Shown here: positions 17,803 through 27,477 of the stretch, in pieces
How the letters are laid out: each line of letters starts with the position of its first letter
Numbering within the stretch: position 1 is the stretch's first letter
From: an uncultured bacterium
Lineage (GTDB): Bacteria; Bacteroidota; Rhodothermia; Rhodothermales; UBA10348
Assembly (NCBI GenBank): GCA_943788505.1
Contig: CALSQR010000002.1
Span: 633,213 to 697,212, forward strand
DNA: 64,000 bases
Direction of reading: 5' to 3'
Made by a program: the position numbers and the translations under genes
The notes under the pieces: generated by a model
Seen by the model: only the letters and a program-made list of their open reading frames with translations
Databases searched by the model: none
Told to the model about the DNA's origin: nothing

Positions 17803-19359
17803 ATGAGTTCAGGTAACCGCATCCGCCGTCTTGCATCGGAGACTGCCGTCTACGGCATTTCTTCTGTTGTCGGACGTCTGATCAATTTCCTGCTCTTTCC
17901 GCTCTACTCCCAGGTATTCCCTCCTGACGTGTATCAGCCTGTCGTGCTGATCTACGCAGCATTCATCTTTCTGAATATCCTGTATCAGCATGGGATGGAG
18001 TCGTCCTACCTCAAGTTTGCGACGGAACTTGATGAACGAACAGGGCGAAGCAGTGCTTTCTCAACGGCGGTGGTCTCTGTCACCCTGATTTCACTGTGCC
18101 TGTCGGCCATCGTGTGGCTCCTGCCAGAGCCGGTTTCCCGCCTGATGGAGCTGGATACACGATATCTGCCCCTGCTGATGTGGGGAGGCTGGATCCTTCT
18201 GCTGGACGCGTTGGCCGTTGTCCCGTTTGCTGACCTTCGACTTCAGAATCGCCCATGGATGTTTGCCGGTATTCGGCTGGCGAACATCACCGTAAATGTC
18301 GGGCTGAATATCCTGTTCATCTTCGGGTTGGGCTGGGGTATAGAGTCCATTCTTCTGGCCAATGTTGCTGCCTCTGCTGCCAGCTTGGTCCTGCTATCTC
18401 CTACCATCCTTTCGAGGATCACCGCTCCCGACTCCACACTGTGGCGGCGAATGATTCGTTTTGGACTCCCGTTCATTCCCGGCGGACTCGGGTACGCTGT
18501 CACTGAGCGCATCAATATTTTCTTTTTGGCCAGGATGGACCCGGAAACGGCTCGTTCATTGTACCACCTCACTCCCGAATCTCATCCCAACCTGTACGAC
18601 CGGGCCGTTGAACAAGGCCCCATTGTTTTTACCGAGTTCGTCGTGGGAACGTACGGGGGAATCATCAAGCTTGCTGTCCTGATGGCGCTTTTCGTACAGA
18701 TGTTTCGATATGCCTGGCAGCCTTTCTTCCTGCAACACCAGAAAGATGAGGACGCGAGTGAGCTGTTTGGAAAGGTATTCAGCATCCTGACGCTCGTGCT
18801 GCTAACCGCGTTTCTAGGCATCTCCTTCCTTGCTGATGAGCTGGTCCGCTTGCCTCTGCCTGGCGGACGAACATTGATTTCTAGTGGCTATTGGCTCGGA
18901 CTTCCAATCATCCCGATCGCACTCATTGGCTACCTGTTCCAGGGGTGGTACTATCACTTTTCGGCCGGTGCTTACATCAAGGACGTGTCGAAGTATTTCC
19001 TGCACGCAACGTTGGCAGGAAGTGTCTTGGCGCTCGTCTTGAATGCGCTACTTGTCCCCTCGTACGGAATGTGGGCCGCCGCAGCTGCCACTTCCGCTGC
19101 ATATGGCCTCATGTCTCTTACGCTGCTTCTGCTCGTGCGTGACAAATACTCTGTCCCCTACCAATGGGCACGAACAGGCTGGGCCGTTCTGACCGCCGGT
19201 GCATTTTACATTACCTGGAATCGGGTTGGGGCGCTACAGCACTGGTGGATAGAGACCATCCTCGTGGCCGTTTATGCCGTTCTGGCATCCAGACTTCTAG
19301 GCATCAGGCTCGATGCCGTACGAAACTCCTTCCGGAGACCTCACACCCGAAACAAGTAG
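17803..19359 (+). CDS. Wzx-type polysaccharide/oligosaccharide flippase
   Basis: A 518-residue MOP-superfamily transporter with 12 to 14 membrane helices. It opens with the usual RRLASETAVYGISSVVGRLINFLLFPLYSQVF amphipathic start and repeats the MviN/Wzx helix pattern. Such proteins flip lipid-linked sugars across the inner membrane for surface polysaccharide. No glycosyltransferase lies nearby, so the substrate is unknown. One long loop (about residues 245-285) between helices is unusual and contains a run of polar residues. Its 3' end overlaps the convergent DUF5916 gene by 19 bp. Confidence 0.88.
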   Translation: MSSGNRIRRLASETAVYGISSVVGRLINFLLFPLYSQVFPPDVYQPVVLIYAAFIFLNILYQHGMESSYLKFATELDERTGRSSAFSTAVVSVTLISLCLSAIVWLLPEPVSRLMELDTRYLPLLMWGGWILLLDALAVVPFADLRLQNRPWMFAGIRLANITVNVGLNILFIFGLGWGIESILLANVAASAASLVLLSPTILSRITAPDSTLWRRMIRFGLPFIPGGLGYAVTERINIFFLARMDPETARSLYHLTPESHPNLYDRAVEQGPIVFTEFVVGTYGGIIKLAVLMALFVQMFRYAWQPFFLQHQKDEDASELFGKVFSILTLVLLTAFLGISFLADELVRLPLPGGRTLISSGYWLGLPIIPIALIGYLFQGWYYHFSAGAYIKDVSKYFLHATLAGSVLALVLNALLVPSYGMWAAAAATSAAYGLMSLTLLLLVRDKYSVPYQWARTGWAVLTAGAFYITWNRVGALQHWWIETILVAVYAVLASRLLGIRLDAVRNSFRRPHTRNK

Positions 19360-21668
19360 CTCAGCTTCAGGAAAAACCCGTCTTCGCGGCGCTGCAGATC
19401 CTGGAATCGCTTCTGTCCGACGTCATCCATGGTGGATCCGTATCCGAGGTACAGAAGCGTTCCTGGATTCGGGCGATAGCTGAACAGCCAATCCGTCCGA
19501 AGGTCGTTGGATTCGCTGTCCGTGGTCAATTCGCCTCCGATCAGGATCGGATGGCCATTTCGGTCGACAAGTGCACTCCTGTCGCGAGCCGCGTACTGAG
19601 CAATCGCCCGAAAAAATATGTCCGGCGTGAGCTGGTATTCGACCTTCAAGCGAGGGATAATTTCCCTGGAGTACTGTGAGTCATCAAACGTGCGCCGCAA
19701 TGTGTAGTGCGTGACCTGGAATGAGGCCCGGATGCTTTGCGAAGGACGGGCATCAAGTACCACGCGATAGCTTCTGCTATACCCTGGAGCTGCCTCTGCA
19801 AAAATGGGAGTCTGCCCACCCGACCATGAGAGAGCGAGTGTGAAGAGCTGAAACGTCGGGGTCGTAACGCTAAATGAGCCGGCCACAAGATTATCTTCCT
19901 TTTCCTTCAACGCAAACGTGCCTGGTGATGGAAGTCCTGCGTCCTGCGTTGCATAGCCTTCGTAATCCGAGGCCAAGTATGAAAAGAAGCCGCGACTCAA
20001 TGATCCGTTCAGCCGCCATCCCCCACGCAACGTGGCGGATGGACTGATCGAGTCAGTCCCTTCAATGGGACCAGCCGCAGTGTCGGAATAGTCCCAGATC
20101 CGGATATTGCCGGTGAATCCACCAATCGTTTCCAGCAGTGCGCCTTCTTCACCATAGAAGGACAAACGGTTGTACGCATGCGAACTGACAATACCCGTCC
20201 GATTCACGAAGCCTGCAGCGGCACGAAAATCAGGGTCAATCGCGTTCAACCCGTAGTTGAAGCCCCATCGCCGACCGGTCCGGTCCCACGTGAGGTTCGT
20301 GAATGAACCATTGTTGGCCCCTGATCCTGCATCCGTCCAGGACTCAACGAACTGCGCCTCTAGATAGTACTTGTCGTGATGGTAAAACCGCCCATCGGCA
20401 CCGGCCAAGCGGGAGAATTGATCGCCATCTTCCCGTGTGGTCATCACGGCGCCCACCGTGTTGTTGCCGTTCAGATTGCTTCTGAGCCGAACTACCCCGA
20501 AGAGAGGCGAATCCGATCCCGTTGAGGAATAGGCTTCATCATCGGCGGCCAGGATGGTGGCAACATTCAGCTTGCCGACCTTGCCAGCAACCTTGGCACC
20601 GGCTATTGGCGACACGATCCGACGCGTGTAAATCATCTGGCCTGGCGTATCGAACAGCTCAAGTCCCTCAAGGAAAAATGGCCGTTTTTCCGGGAAAAAG
20701 AGAGCGAAGCGCTCATTCAGAACGACCTGTCCGATATCTGCTTCCACCTGGGAAAAATCGGGATTGATCGTGCCGTTGAGTGTCATGTTCTGCCTTATTC
20801 CCCACTTGACATCACCGCTCAATTGCGTGTCGTCGGAGTACTTCCAATTTCCATTGACATCCTCAGCTCCATTGAATGAGCTGGTGATCGTCGGAGTGAT
20901 GTCCAGTACGAGACCCCGGTTCATTTCGTGAAGACCGACCAGCATCCCTGACTGACTCAAAAAGGAAGCATTGGCCCTGATGGCAGGTGCCCACGTGTCC
21001 TGGAAGCCGGAATGCTGAACGCGTCTCAACACGTGAATTCCCCAATCCTGCACGTCAGCATCCTGATACCGAAGGCTCTTGAAGGGAATGCGGATCTCGA
21101 CCTCAAATCCATTTTCAGTCAGTCGCCCCATCGAATCAAAGTCGTAGTCGGGGTTCAGATCGAGGTTTCCTTCTAACGGGTTTATGTTGCTTGACCCCCC
21201 ACCGGTTGCAGACCGGCCTCCAGCACCACCGCCGAATTGATCGGATCGGGTCCCATCCTGCTGCACACCAAGTGCATTGACCCCAAACACGTAGCCAATC
21301 CGGTTGTCGTTCTGGGTATCGATCAGAATCTGAACATGGTCCTCACTGCCAATATTGTCCCGGTTTGCCTGAGTAGCCCGGACCACATTCCCGTGCAATT
21401 CCCCCGCACGGATTCCAAAGAAAATGGCATCGGGTGCGTAATAGACAAACACTTCCGTCGGGTCAGAGGCTGGACGACCATCTACCGGTTGATACTGGGA
21501 GAAGTCGGACAATAGCGCTGCATTCTGCCAGACTGAGTCCGACAGATCTCCATCGACCACCGCCTCCGTTTCGATGCGGGGGATATCAACGGTGATATTG
21601 CCTGACGTCCCGCTGTACGTGACAGCTTGTTGGAAGAACATCAGGGTAGCAAGAAGAAGGGCGTGCAT
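19341..21668 (-). CDS. DUF5916 protein with N-terminal CBM9-like domain
   Basis: A 775-residue exported protein. The signal peptide starts at ATG 21668 (MHALLLATLMFF); the frame continues upstream to 21749 but without a signal-like sequence. Residues about 20-210 match a carbohydrate-binding family 9-like sandwich (EAVVDGDLSDSVWQNA, then VFVYYAPDAIFFGIRAGE). The rest is DUF5916, predicted to form an outer-membrane beta-barrel (GDVKWGIRQNMTLNGTINPDFSQVEAD, FFPEKRPFFLEG, alternating strands to a terminal LKLSYLFRV). Members are widespread in Bacteroidota, often near peptidases or TonB receptors; the function is not established. Confidence 0.88.
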   Translation of the reverse strand: MHALLLATLMFFQQAVTYSGTSGNITVDIPRIETEAVVDGDLSDSVWQNAALLSDFSQYQPVDGRPASDPTEVFVYYAPDAIFFGIRAGELHGNVVRATQANRDNIGSEDHVQILIDTQNDNRIGYVFGVNALGVQQDGTRSDQFGGGAGGRSATGGGSSNINPLEGNLDLNPDYDFDSMGRLTENGFEVEIRIPFKSLRYQDADVQDWGIHVLRRVQHSGFQDTWAPAIRANASFLSQSGMLVGLHEMNRGLVLDITPTITSSFNGAEDVNGNWKYSDDTQLSGDVKWGIRQNMTLNGTINPDFSQVEADIGQVVLNERFALFFPEKRPFFLEGLELFDTPGQMIYTRRIVSPIAGAKVAGKVGKLNVATILAADDEAYSSTGSDSPLFGVVRLRSNLNGNNTVGAVMTTREDGDQFSRLAGADGRFYHHDKYYLEAQFVESWTDAGSGANNGSFTNLTWDRTGRRWGFNYGLNAIDPDFRAAAGFVNRTGIVSSHAYNRLSFYGEEGALLETIGGFTGNIRIWDYSDTAAGPIEGTDSISPSATLRGGWRLNGSLSRGFFSYLASDYEGYATQDAGLPSPGTFALKEKEDNLVAGSFSVTTPTFQLFTLALSWSGGQTPIFAEAAPGYSRSYRVVLDARPSQSIRASFQVTHYTLRRTFDDSQYSREIIPRLKVEYQLTPDIFFRAIAQYAARDRSALVDRNGHPILIGGELTTDSESNDLRTDWLFSYRPNPGTLLYLGYGSTMDDVGQKRFQDLQRREDGFFLKLSYLFRV

Positions 21669-21912
21669 AGAAAGAACGGAATTAATTTGAGCGCAAGCTA
21701 CGCAAAACTCTCCATCCGGGTCCGTTGAATCAGGCCATTTACCCTCCATTTCATGAGTGCTTCTGCAACCGCTTTACCCTTCGCTGCGCAATGACCTGTG
21801 GCTCAAACCCTGTCCGTTCAAGTTCGGGATACCCACCTGATACAGAAACGCCCTGACTTCCATGAAGGAAACCAGGGCGAATTGCCCACCGAATCCAAAG
21901 GATTCAGCAGAA

Positions 21913-22297
21913 TGGTGGAGATGCTGGGAGTCGAACCCAGGTCCGAATAGCTGTCCAGTCAAACGTCTACGTGTGTAGTCGACTTACTGAATTCTCGAGC
22001 GATTCCGTGGCCAGTCGTCTAGGGCCAGAACCACTTAAAGGCTGATCGAGTTTTGGATACGCTTATTCAGCCGGCATGGCGAATCCTATTCTATCAAGTT
22101 TGATGCCCAAATCAGCCGCCGATAGACAGGCAGACTGGAGGACAGATAACAAGCTTAAAGTTCGTATACGACTTAAGCGGCCATCGCGAATGCGTAATCG
22201 TTTGCATTTGTCTTTTTCTGGCGAGATTTACGAGCGTACCAGAAAGCTCGACACGCAGTCTGCTTTACATTCTACCCGTCGAAGCCGTGACATCCCC
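21913..22297 (-). ncRNA. ssrA: tmRNA (ssrA)
   Basis: 385 nt. The 5' end begins GGGGATG and soon has GGCTTCGACGGG, the hallmark of tmRNA; the 3' end is CATCTCC-ACCA and pairs with it over 7 bp (one G-U). The T arm CTGGG-TTCGACT-CCCAG is intact. The tag frame lies at 22173-22205: GCA start, encoding ANDYAFAMAA, then TAA. With the tRNA-borne alanine the tag is AANDYAFAMAA, ending in the usual AA degron. It rescues stalled ribosomes together with SmpB (not in the window). Confidence 0.96.
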
Positions 22298-22348
22298 ATA
22301 CTTGTAAAGAACGGACTGTTGGGCCTTGTTGTCTCGATTCTGACATTG

Positions 22349-22396
22349 TATTGAATACACTTGGTATTGAATACACTTGGTATTGAATACAATTGG
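22349..22396. repeat. Three tandem 16-bp repeats between tmRNA and ppc
   Basis: TATTGAATACACTTGG occurs at 22349-22364 and 22365-22380 without change, and at 22381-22396 with one change (C to A). The array sits 52 bp upstream of the tmRNA 5' end and 170 bp before the ppc start, so it lies in the shared divergent promoter region. The inner TATTGAATA is nearly palindromic. It could be regulatory binding sites or a plain slippage array. Confidence 0.85.
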
Positions 22397-22565
22397 CGGC
22401 TTGGTCCAGTCTTGTTGATACACCTGAGACGGCGATCACACCCTTCTGTTACGTAGTATCGACCCCAATTTGTTCCTGCTGAAGCGCTTTAACGTCTTGC
22501 TCGCGCCGCCCTGTCCAACCGTGTCTATATTGACCCCGCCCCTTTTTCCGGAAAAACCCGACCCC

Positions 22566-25127
22566 ATGGACCACGACGCACGCGTACGAGATTTTGAGAG
22601 ACTGGTAGCCAACAGGTTCAACGTCTACAACAGTCTTTTCTTGAGCCTACCCTTCCAACAGGTGCGCCGGATTGGCGTCCTGATTCCGTTGATGGAAGAC
22701 TATTGCGCACGGGGGCTTGAGGAGGGCAAGAATCCAATCGAGATTCTGGATGCTTTCTTTGCCCAACACACTGACATCGAAACGGAAGCCGATAAAATCG
22801 ACTTTATGTTTCGTGTCATTCAATATGTCGAACGGCAGGTCGTGCTCTTTGACAGCGTCGAAGACGCTGCCTTTCCCGAATTACTGGAGGACGACGACCA
22901 GCTCTCCTTGCGGGAAACTCTGCACCTGGGACGTGAGCGCAGCTCGTCAGCCAGCACGGAGGACGGCGAATTGTCGATGGACACAGTGAGCATGCTCTCG
23001 CGCTTTTCGGCTCGGATTGTTTTCACAGCCCACCCTACCCAGTTCTACCCCCCGTCTGTGCTGCAGATCATCGACATGCTGCGCGGCTCCATCATCGACA
23101 GCGATATTACGGGTATCGATCGCACATTGCGCCAACTTGGGCTCACTTCACTGATCGCATCGGAGTCTCCAACGCCTATCGATGAGGCGCGTAACGTCCT
23201 GCATTTCCTTCGGCACGTGTACTACGAGGCCGTCGGAGATCTGTACTCAGACATTAAACGCCACGCTCCCGAGGGCGTGTTTGACAACCCAGATATTTTG
23301 AAGATGGGTTTTTGGCCCGGTGGAGACCGTGACGGCAATCCATTTGTGACGTCCGAAACCACCATTCAGGTTGCCGATGAACTCCGGATGACGCTCATGA
23401 AGTGCTATTACGGCGAGATCAAGGCGCTAGAGCGGAAGCTGACGTTCCGCGGTGTGGAAGGGCAGATTGGCGCTTTGCGTGGACGGCTGTATGAGGCCAT
23501 GTTTGACGCCGATGTCTTGGTCACTTTCGAAGAGATGCGATCCTCACTGAGCATTGTGCGACAACGACTTGTAGATGATTATAGCAGCCTGTATTTAGAG
23601 GACCTCGATGCCTTCATCGACCGATCGCGCATCTTTCGAACGCACTTCGCAACCATCGACATCCGGCAGAATCATGCAGTGCATAAGCGGCTGGTGGAAC
23701 GCGTTTTGGCAGGCTTGGGCGTCGATATGGAGGGTTTGTCGGATGATGCTTTGGTTGAGGCTTTGTTGCGCACAGACATCGACGTCCAGGAAGAGGATCT
23801 GGGCGATGAGTTGCTTATTGACACGGTCCGCACGATCCGGGCGGTCGGGCGCATTCAGGAGCGTAATGGCGAGGAAGGCTGCGACCGTTATGTGATCAGC
23901 CACGCGGAGGACACATGGTCCGTACTCTTCGTTTTCGCTCTTTTCCGTTGGATCTGGAAGTCGGAAGACCTCCCCATCGACATCATTCCGCTGTTTGAGT
24001 CGATGACGGGAATGACGAATGCGTCGGACATCATGACGGACCTCTTTGAGCTTGCGACGTATCGCGAACACGTGACTAAGCGGGGCAACAGGCATACGCT
24101 GATGCTCGGTTTTTCGGATGGCACGAAAGATGGTGGGTATTTCCGCGCCAACTGGACGATTCAAAAAACGAAAGAGGAGCTGACGGCTGCATGCCTATCC
24201 CACAGTGTTGATGCCATCTTTTTCGATGGCCGAGGTGGCCCACCAGCTCGCGGCGGTGGTAAAACGCACCGTTTTTATGCGGCGCAAGGTGCTGACATCG
24301 CAAATAATGCCATTGAGCTCACGATTCAGGGGCAAATGATCTCAAGTAAATACGGGACCAATGCCCTATTTCGGCACAACTGCGAGCAACTGATCGCGGC
24401 AGGCCTGCACAGACACCTGTTTGGAGAGGAGCAGCGCATTGCGCCCAAACATCGCCGCATCATGGACGATATCGCTGATCGCAGTTTTGCGGCCTACGAT
24501 GCGCTCAAGAAGCACCCTTCGTTCGTGCCCTACCTAGAGAAAAAGAGCACACTCCGTTTCTACAAACTGGCCAAGGTTGGGAGCCGGCCGGCCTCGCGTA
24601 GTGCGGGAGGCGCATTATCATTAGACGACCTGCGCGCAATTCCGTTTGTCGGGTCATGGAGCCAGCTCAAACAGAATGTGCCTGGCTATTACGGGATCGG
24701 TGCGGCTTTTGAGGCACTGGCGAAAGAAGGGCACCTGGAGGATCTAAAGACGCTTTTTCATGAGGTACCGTTCTTTCGCACACTCATGCTCAACAGCATG
24801 ATGGCGCTTTCAAAGTGTAGTTTCGAGCTCACTGCATACATGGCAAAAGACCCTGAGTTCGGCGAGTTTTGGGAGCTCTTATACGACGAATATGAGCGTT
24901 CCCTTCGGATGCTACTCGAAGTGTCGGGCTGCGAACGGCTGATGCAAACGGAGCCAGTCTCGGGCGAATCGATCCGGATCCGGGAGGACCTCGTCGTTCC
25001 CCTTCTGGTCATTCAGCAGTATGCATTAATGAAGGTCGAAGAGGACGTTTCCGAGCGGGCGGTCTACGAGAAAATCGTGACCCGCTCGCTATATGGTAAC
25101 ATCAATGCTAGCCGAAACTCGGCATAG
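22566..25127 (+). CDS. ppc: Phosphoenolpyruvate carboxylase
   Basis: An 853-residue enzyme fixing bicarbonate onto PEP to give oxaloacetate (anaplerosis). Family blocks are recognisable but of a variant type: VFTAHPTQFYPPSV (catalytic His, with Q for the usual E), GFWPGGDRDGNPF, FDGRGGPPARGGGKTH and QGQMISSKYG; the C-terminus is GNINASRNSA. The TAHPTQ form is found in Bacteroidota-type enzymes. ATG 22566 is chosen; the open frame extends 32 codons upstream, but those codons do not look like protein. The allosteric aspartate site cannot be judged by eye. Confidence 0.93.
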   Translation: MDHDARVRDFERLVANRFNVYNSLFLSLPFQQVRRIGVLIPLMEDYCARGLEEGKNPIEILDAFFAQHTDIETEADKIDFMFRVIQYVERQVVLFDSVEDAAFPELLEDDDQLSLRETLHLGRERSSSASTEDGELSMDTVSMLSRFSARIVFTAHPTQFYPPSVLQIIDMLRGSIIDSDITGIDRTLRQLGLTSLIASESPTPIDEARNVLHFLRHVYYEAVGDLYSDIKRHAPEGVFDNPDILKMGFWPGGDRDGNPFVTSETTIQVADELRMTLMKCYYGEIKALERKLTFRGVEGQIGALRGRLYEAMFDADVLVTFEEMRSSLSIVRQRLVDDYSSLYLEDLDAFIDRSRIFRTHFATIDIRQNHAVHKRLVERVLAGLGVDMEGLSDDALVEALLRTDIDVQEEDLGDELLIDTVRTIRAVGRIQERNGEEGCDRYVISHAEDTWSVLFVFALFRWIWKSEDLPIDIIPLFESMTGMTNASDIMTDLFELATYREHVTKRGNRHTLMLGFSDGTKDGGYFRANWTIQKTKEELTAACLSHSVDAIFFDGRGGPPARGGGKTHRFYAAQGADIANNAIELTIQGQMISSKYGTNALFRHNCEQLIAAGLHRHLFGEEQRIAPKHRRIMDDIADRSFAAYDALKKHPSFVPYLEKKSTLRFYKLAKVGSRPASRSAGGALSLDDLRAIPFVGSWSQLKQNVPGYYGIGAAFEALAKEGHLEDLKTLFHEVPFFRTLMLNSMMALSKCSFELTAYMAKDPEFGEFWELLYDEYERSLRMLLEVSGCERLMQTEPVSGESIRIREDLVVPLLVIQQYALMKVEEDVSERAVYEKIVTRSLYGNINASRNSA

Positions 25128-25185
25128 GGGCTTTTAGACTGACTGCCTATCTTTGCGGAACCAAGGCCTAATCGATGCCGCTATT

Positions 25186-26085
25186 ATGACCGTACCTCCC
25201 CGCTTTGCCACTCCAGCCGGTGGCACGCCCACCCCAGCCATGCTGGATGCCTTCCAACGCGATGGCTTTCTAGTGCTCGAGCAATTCGTGACTCCCGACG
25301 CCTGTGACGAGCTTCGTGAGCGCGCGCTTACGCTGATGCGCTCGCCAGCCGCGACTGAGCACGCGACTATTTTCTCCACGACGTCCGATGACCACCGCGC
25401 CGATCGTTATTTCATGGAATCGGGCGATCAGATCCGGTTTTTCTTCGAAGATGGCGCTTTCGCAGACGACGGCACGTTGCGTTTTGAGCCCGAGGAGTGC
25501 CTAAATAAGATCGGTCATGCCCAACACGATCTGGATCGTGTGTTCGAGTCCTTTTCGTACAACCCCGATCTCGCCAAGCTTGCGGTGGGTCTAGGCTGGC
25601 AGGATCCGGCTCTGGTGCAATCCATGTACATTCTCAAGCCCCCCCGCATCGGTGGTGAGGTGCACTTGCATCAGGACGCAACGTTTCTGCATACCGACCC
25701 GGACACGTGCCTCGGCTTTTGGTTTGCACTTGAGGATGCCACCGAGGCCAACGGCTGCCTCTGGTTCCTTCCTGGCGCGCACAAGGGCCCTTTGCGAGAG
25801 CGTAACGTGCGAACCGGCGAGCTCACGACAGAACAGTGGAATCTTAGCTCGGCGCCCTGGCCCAACGTCGAACCCGTTTCGGTCGAGGCGAAAAAAGGCA
25901 CGCTCGTCGTCTTCCACGGGTACGCCCCCCACTACAGCGGCCCCAACCAATCGGACCGCTCGCGGCATGCATACACCCTGCACGCCGTCGACCAGGCAGC
26001 CCAATGGCTCGATTCAAACTGGATCCGGCGGCGTTCAGACCTACCATTTCGCTCCTTGCTGACGCACCGGCCTGAGGCGGGGTAG
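25186..26085 (+). CDS. Phytanoyl-CoA dioxygenase (PhyH)-family oxygenase
   Basis: A 299-residue Fe(II)/2-oxoglutarate-dependent oxygenase. The iron-binding facial triad is visible as H-x-D in LHQDATFLHTDP (about residues 162-164) and a distal His in GYAPHYSG (about 248); the 2OG-binding Arg is in SRHAYTLHAVD. FWFALEDATEANGCLWFLPGAHKG is the typical family core. The natural substrate is not predictable. ATG 25186 is chosen over a TTG at 25153. The stop codon lies inside an 8-bp tandem repeat, so the last codons are repeat-derived. Bases 25957-25985 recur exactly at 46960-46988. Confidence 0.92.
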   Translation: MTVPPRFATPAGGTPTPAMLDAFQRDGFLVLEQFVTPDACDELRERALTLMRSPAATEHATIFSTTSDDHRADRYFMESGDQIRFFFEDGAFADDGTLRFEPEECLNKIGHAQHDLDRVFESFSYNPDLAKLAVGLGWQDPALVQSMYILKPPRIGGEVHLHQDATFLHTDPDTCLGFWFALEDATEANGCLWFLPGAHKGPLRERNVRTGELTTEQWNLSSAPWPNVEPVSVEAKKGTLVVFHGYAPHYSGPNQSDRSRHAYTLHAVDQAAQWLDSNWIRRRSDLPFRSLLTHRPEAG

Positions 26086-26112
26086 CGGGGTAGCGGGGTA
26101 GCGGGGTAGCGG
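26077..26112. repeat. 8-bp tandem repeat GCGGGGTA, 4.5 copies
   Basis: Perfect copies of GCGGGGTA run 26077-26108, followed by GCGG. The first copy contains the stop codon of the phyH-family gene. The array lies between two convergent genes, a few bases before the glpT stop. Related CTAC-type octamers occur at 49831. Confidence 0.92.
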
Positions 26113-26133
26113 CACAAAATGATGCCTTCGATT

Positions 26134-27477
26134 TTACTCGTGCCCTAGAGAACGTTTCTCGGCTTTCCACGTCATCGCTATGAGGACAATGGCCGCAGCA
26201 CACGATCCCGCTATCAGCATAAACCCAGCGTCCCAGCCATAGGCGTCTACCAAAGCACCAATAGCAACATTGGCTGCCACGGCTCCTCCCACATAACCGA
26301 ACAGGCCGGTAAAACCAGCGGCCGTTCCAGCAGCTTTCTTGGGAACTAGATCCAGCGCATGGACGCCAATCAGCATAACGGGTCCATAAATAAGAAAACC
26401 GATCGCAATCAGCATGGCAATGTCCAGCGCAGGATTGCCTGGCGGGTTAAACCAATAGACAACCACGCAGACACCAGTCAATAACATATACACGATACTG
26501 ACGGGGGCGCGTCGTCCGCGGAAAAACTTATCTGACATCCATCCACACAGAAGCGTACCAGGAATTCCTGCCCACTCATAAAGAGCATAGGCCCAACTGG
26601 AATCGTCAAAGGAGAACTGTTTCACTTCCCCCAAATAGGTCGGTGCCCAATCGAGTACGCCATAACGCACCAAGTACACGAAGGCATTCGCTAAAGCGAT
26701 GCTCCACAAAAGTTTATTGTTAAGGACGTGGCCAAAAAAGATCTCTTTGGTAGAGAACTCCTTTTCATGGGTGGACTCGTATTCGAACGTTTTTGGATAG
26801 TCATTCCTGTACTCCTCGATCGCGGGAAGACCCTGGCTCTGGGGGGTATCGCGAACTTTAAGGAGAATAAAAACCACGACAAATAAGGAGAGTATTCCGT
26901 GGGTGTACAGAATAGCATGCCAATCTGCAAAAATTGCGACCCCCAGTATAGCAATGGGCCCTACTAGACCTCCTCCAACATTATGCGCCACATTCCATAA
27001 CGCCATTTTTGTACCGCGCTCATTGGTCGAAAACCAATGCACCATGGTTCGTCCAGATGGCGGCCATCCCATACCTTGAAACCAGCCGTTCAACAATAAT
27101 AGAGTGAACATTATGGTTACGGAAGAGGTCGCAATAGGCACGGTCCCCAGCACAATCATAATGACGGCACTCACGGCCAAACCCAGTGCCATGAATGTTC
27201 GGGCATTACTGCGATCAGAAACACTCCCCATCAAAAACTTTGACAGTCCGTAGGCAATGGCGACGCCAGATAAGGCAAATCCCAGTTCGGTCCTAGAAAA
27301 CCCTTCCTCGATGAGGTAGGGCATAGCAAGTGAGAAGTTCTTACGGACGAAGTAGTAGCCAGCGTAGCCGACAAAAACGCCCATGAATACCTGTAACCTG
27401 AGGCGCCGATATTCTTTGTCTGTCTCGGCTTCCGGAATCCGCTGCTTATGAGATGGAGGACGTAGTAATCCGATCAT
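26134..27477 (-). CDS. glpT: Glycerol-3-phosphate transporter (GlpT-type, MFS organophosphate:phosphate antiporter)
   Basis: A 447-residue inner-membrane protein with 12 helices. The N-terminal block [33 protein letters not shown] and the [28 protein letters not shown] loop are diagnostic of the organophosphate antiporter family, as are [20 protein letters not shown] and the final [21 protein letters not shown] 27477 overlaps the glpF stop (ATGA); the frame extends upstream into glpF. As the last gene of the operon it would import G3P made by the adjacent lipoprotein phosphodiesterase. Confidence 0.93.
   Translation of the reverse strand: MIGLLRPPSHKQRIPEAETDKEYRRLRLQVFMGVFVGYAGYYFVRKNFSLAMPYLIEEGFSRTELGFALSGVAIAYGLSKFLMGSVSDRSNARTFMALGLAVSAVIMIVLGTVPIATSSVTIMFTLLLLNGWFQGMGWPPSGRTMVHWFSTNERGTKMALWNVAHNVGGGLVGPIAILGVAIFADWHAILYTHGILSLFVVVFILLKVRDTPQSQGLPAIEEYRNDYPKTFEYESTHEKEFSTKEIFFGHVLNNKLLWSIALANAFVYLVRYGVLDWAPTYLGEVKQFSFDDSSWAYALYEWAGIPGTLLCGWMSDKFFRGRRAPVSIVYMLLTGVCVVVYWFNPPGNPALDIAMLIAIGFLIYGPVMLIGVHALDLVPKKAAGTAAGFTGLFGYVGGAVAANVAIGALVDAYGWDAGFMLIAGSCAAAIVLIAMTWKAEKRSLGHE

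Noticed and set aside
22349-22396. CRISPR-like array
   Set aside because: Units are directly tandem with no spacers and no cas genes are present.
23595-24164. 189-codon frame antisense to ppc
   Set aside because: Shadow of a strongly supported gene with no domain likeness.
25844-26203. Long antisense frames across the phyH gene
   Set aside because: GC-rich DNA leaves several frames open; their proteins are Arg/Pro/Ala-rich and partly encode the 8-bp repeat.
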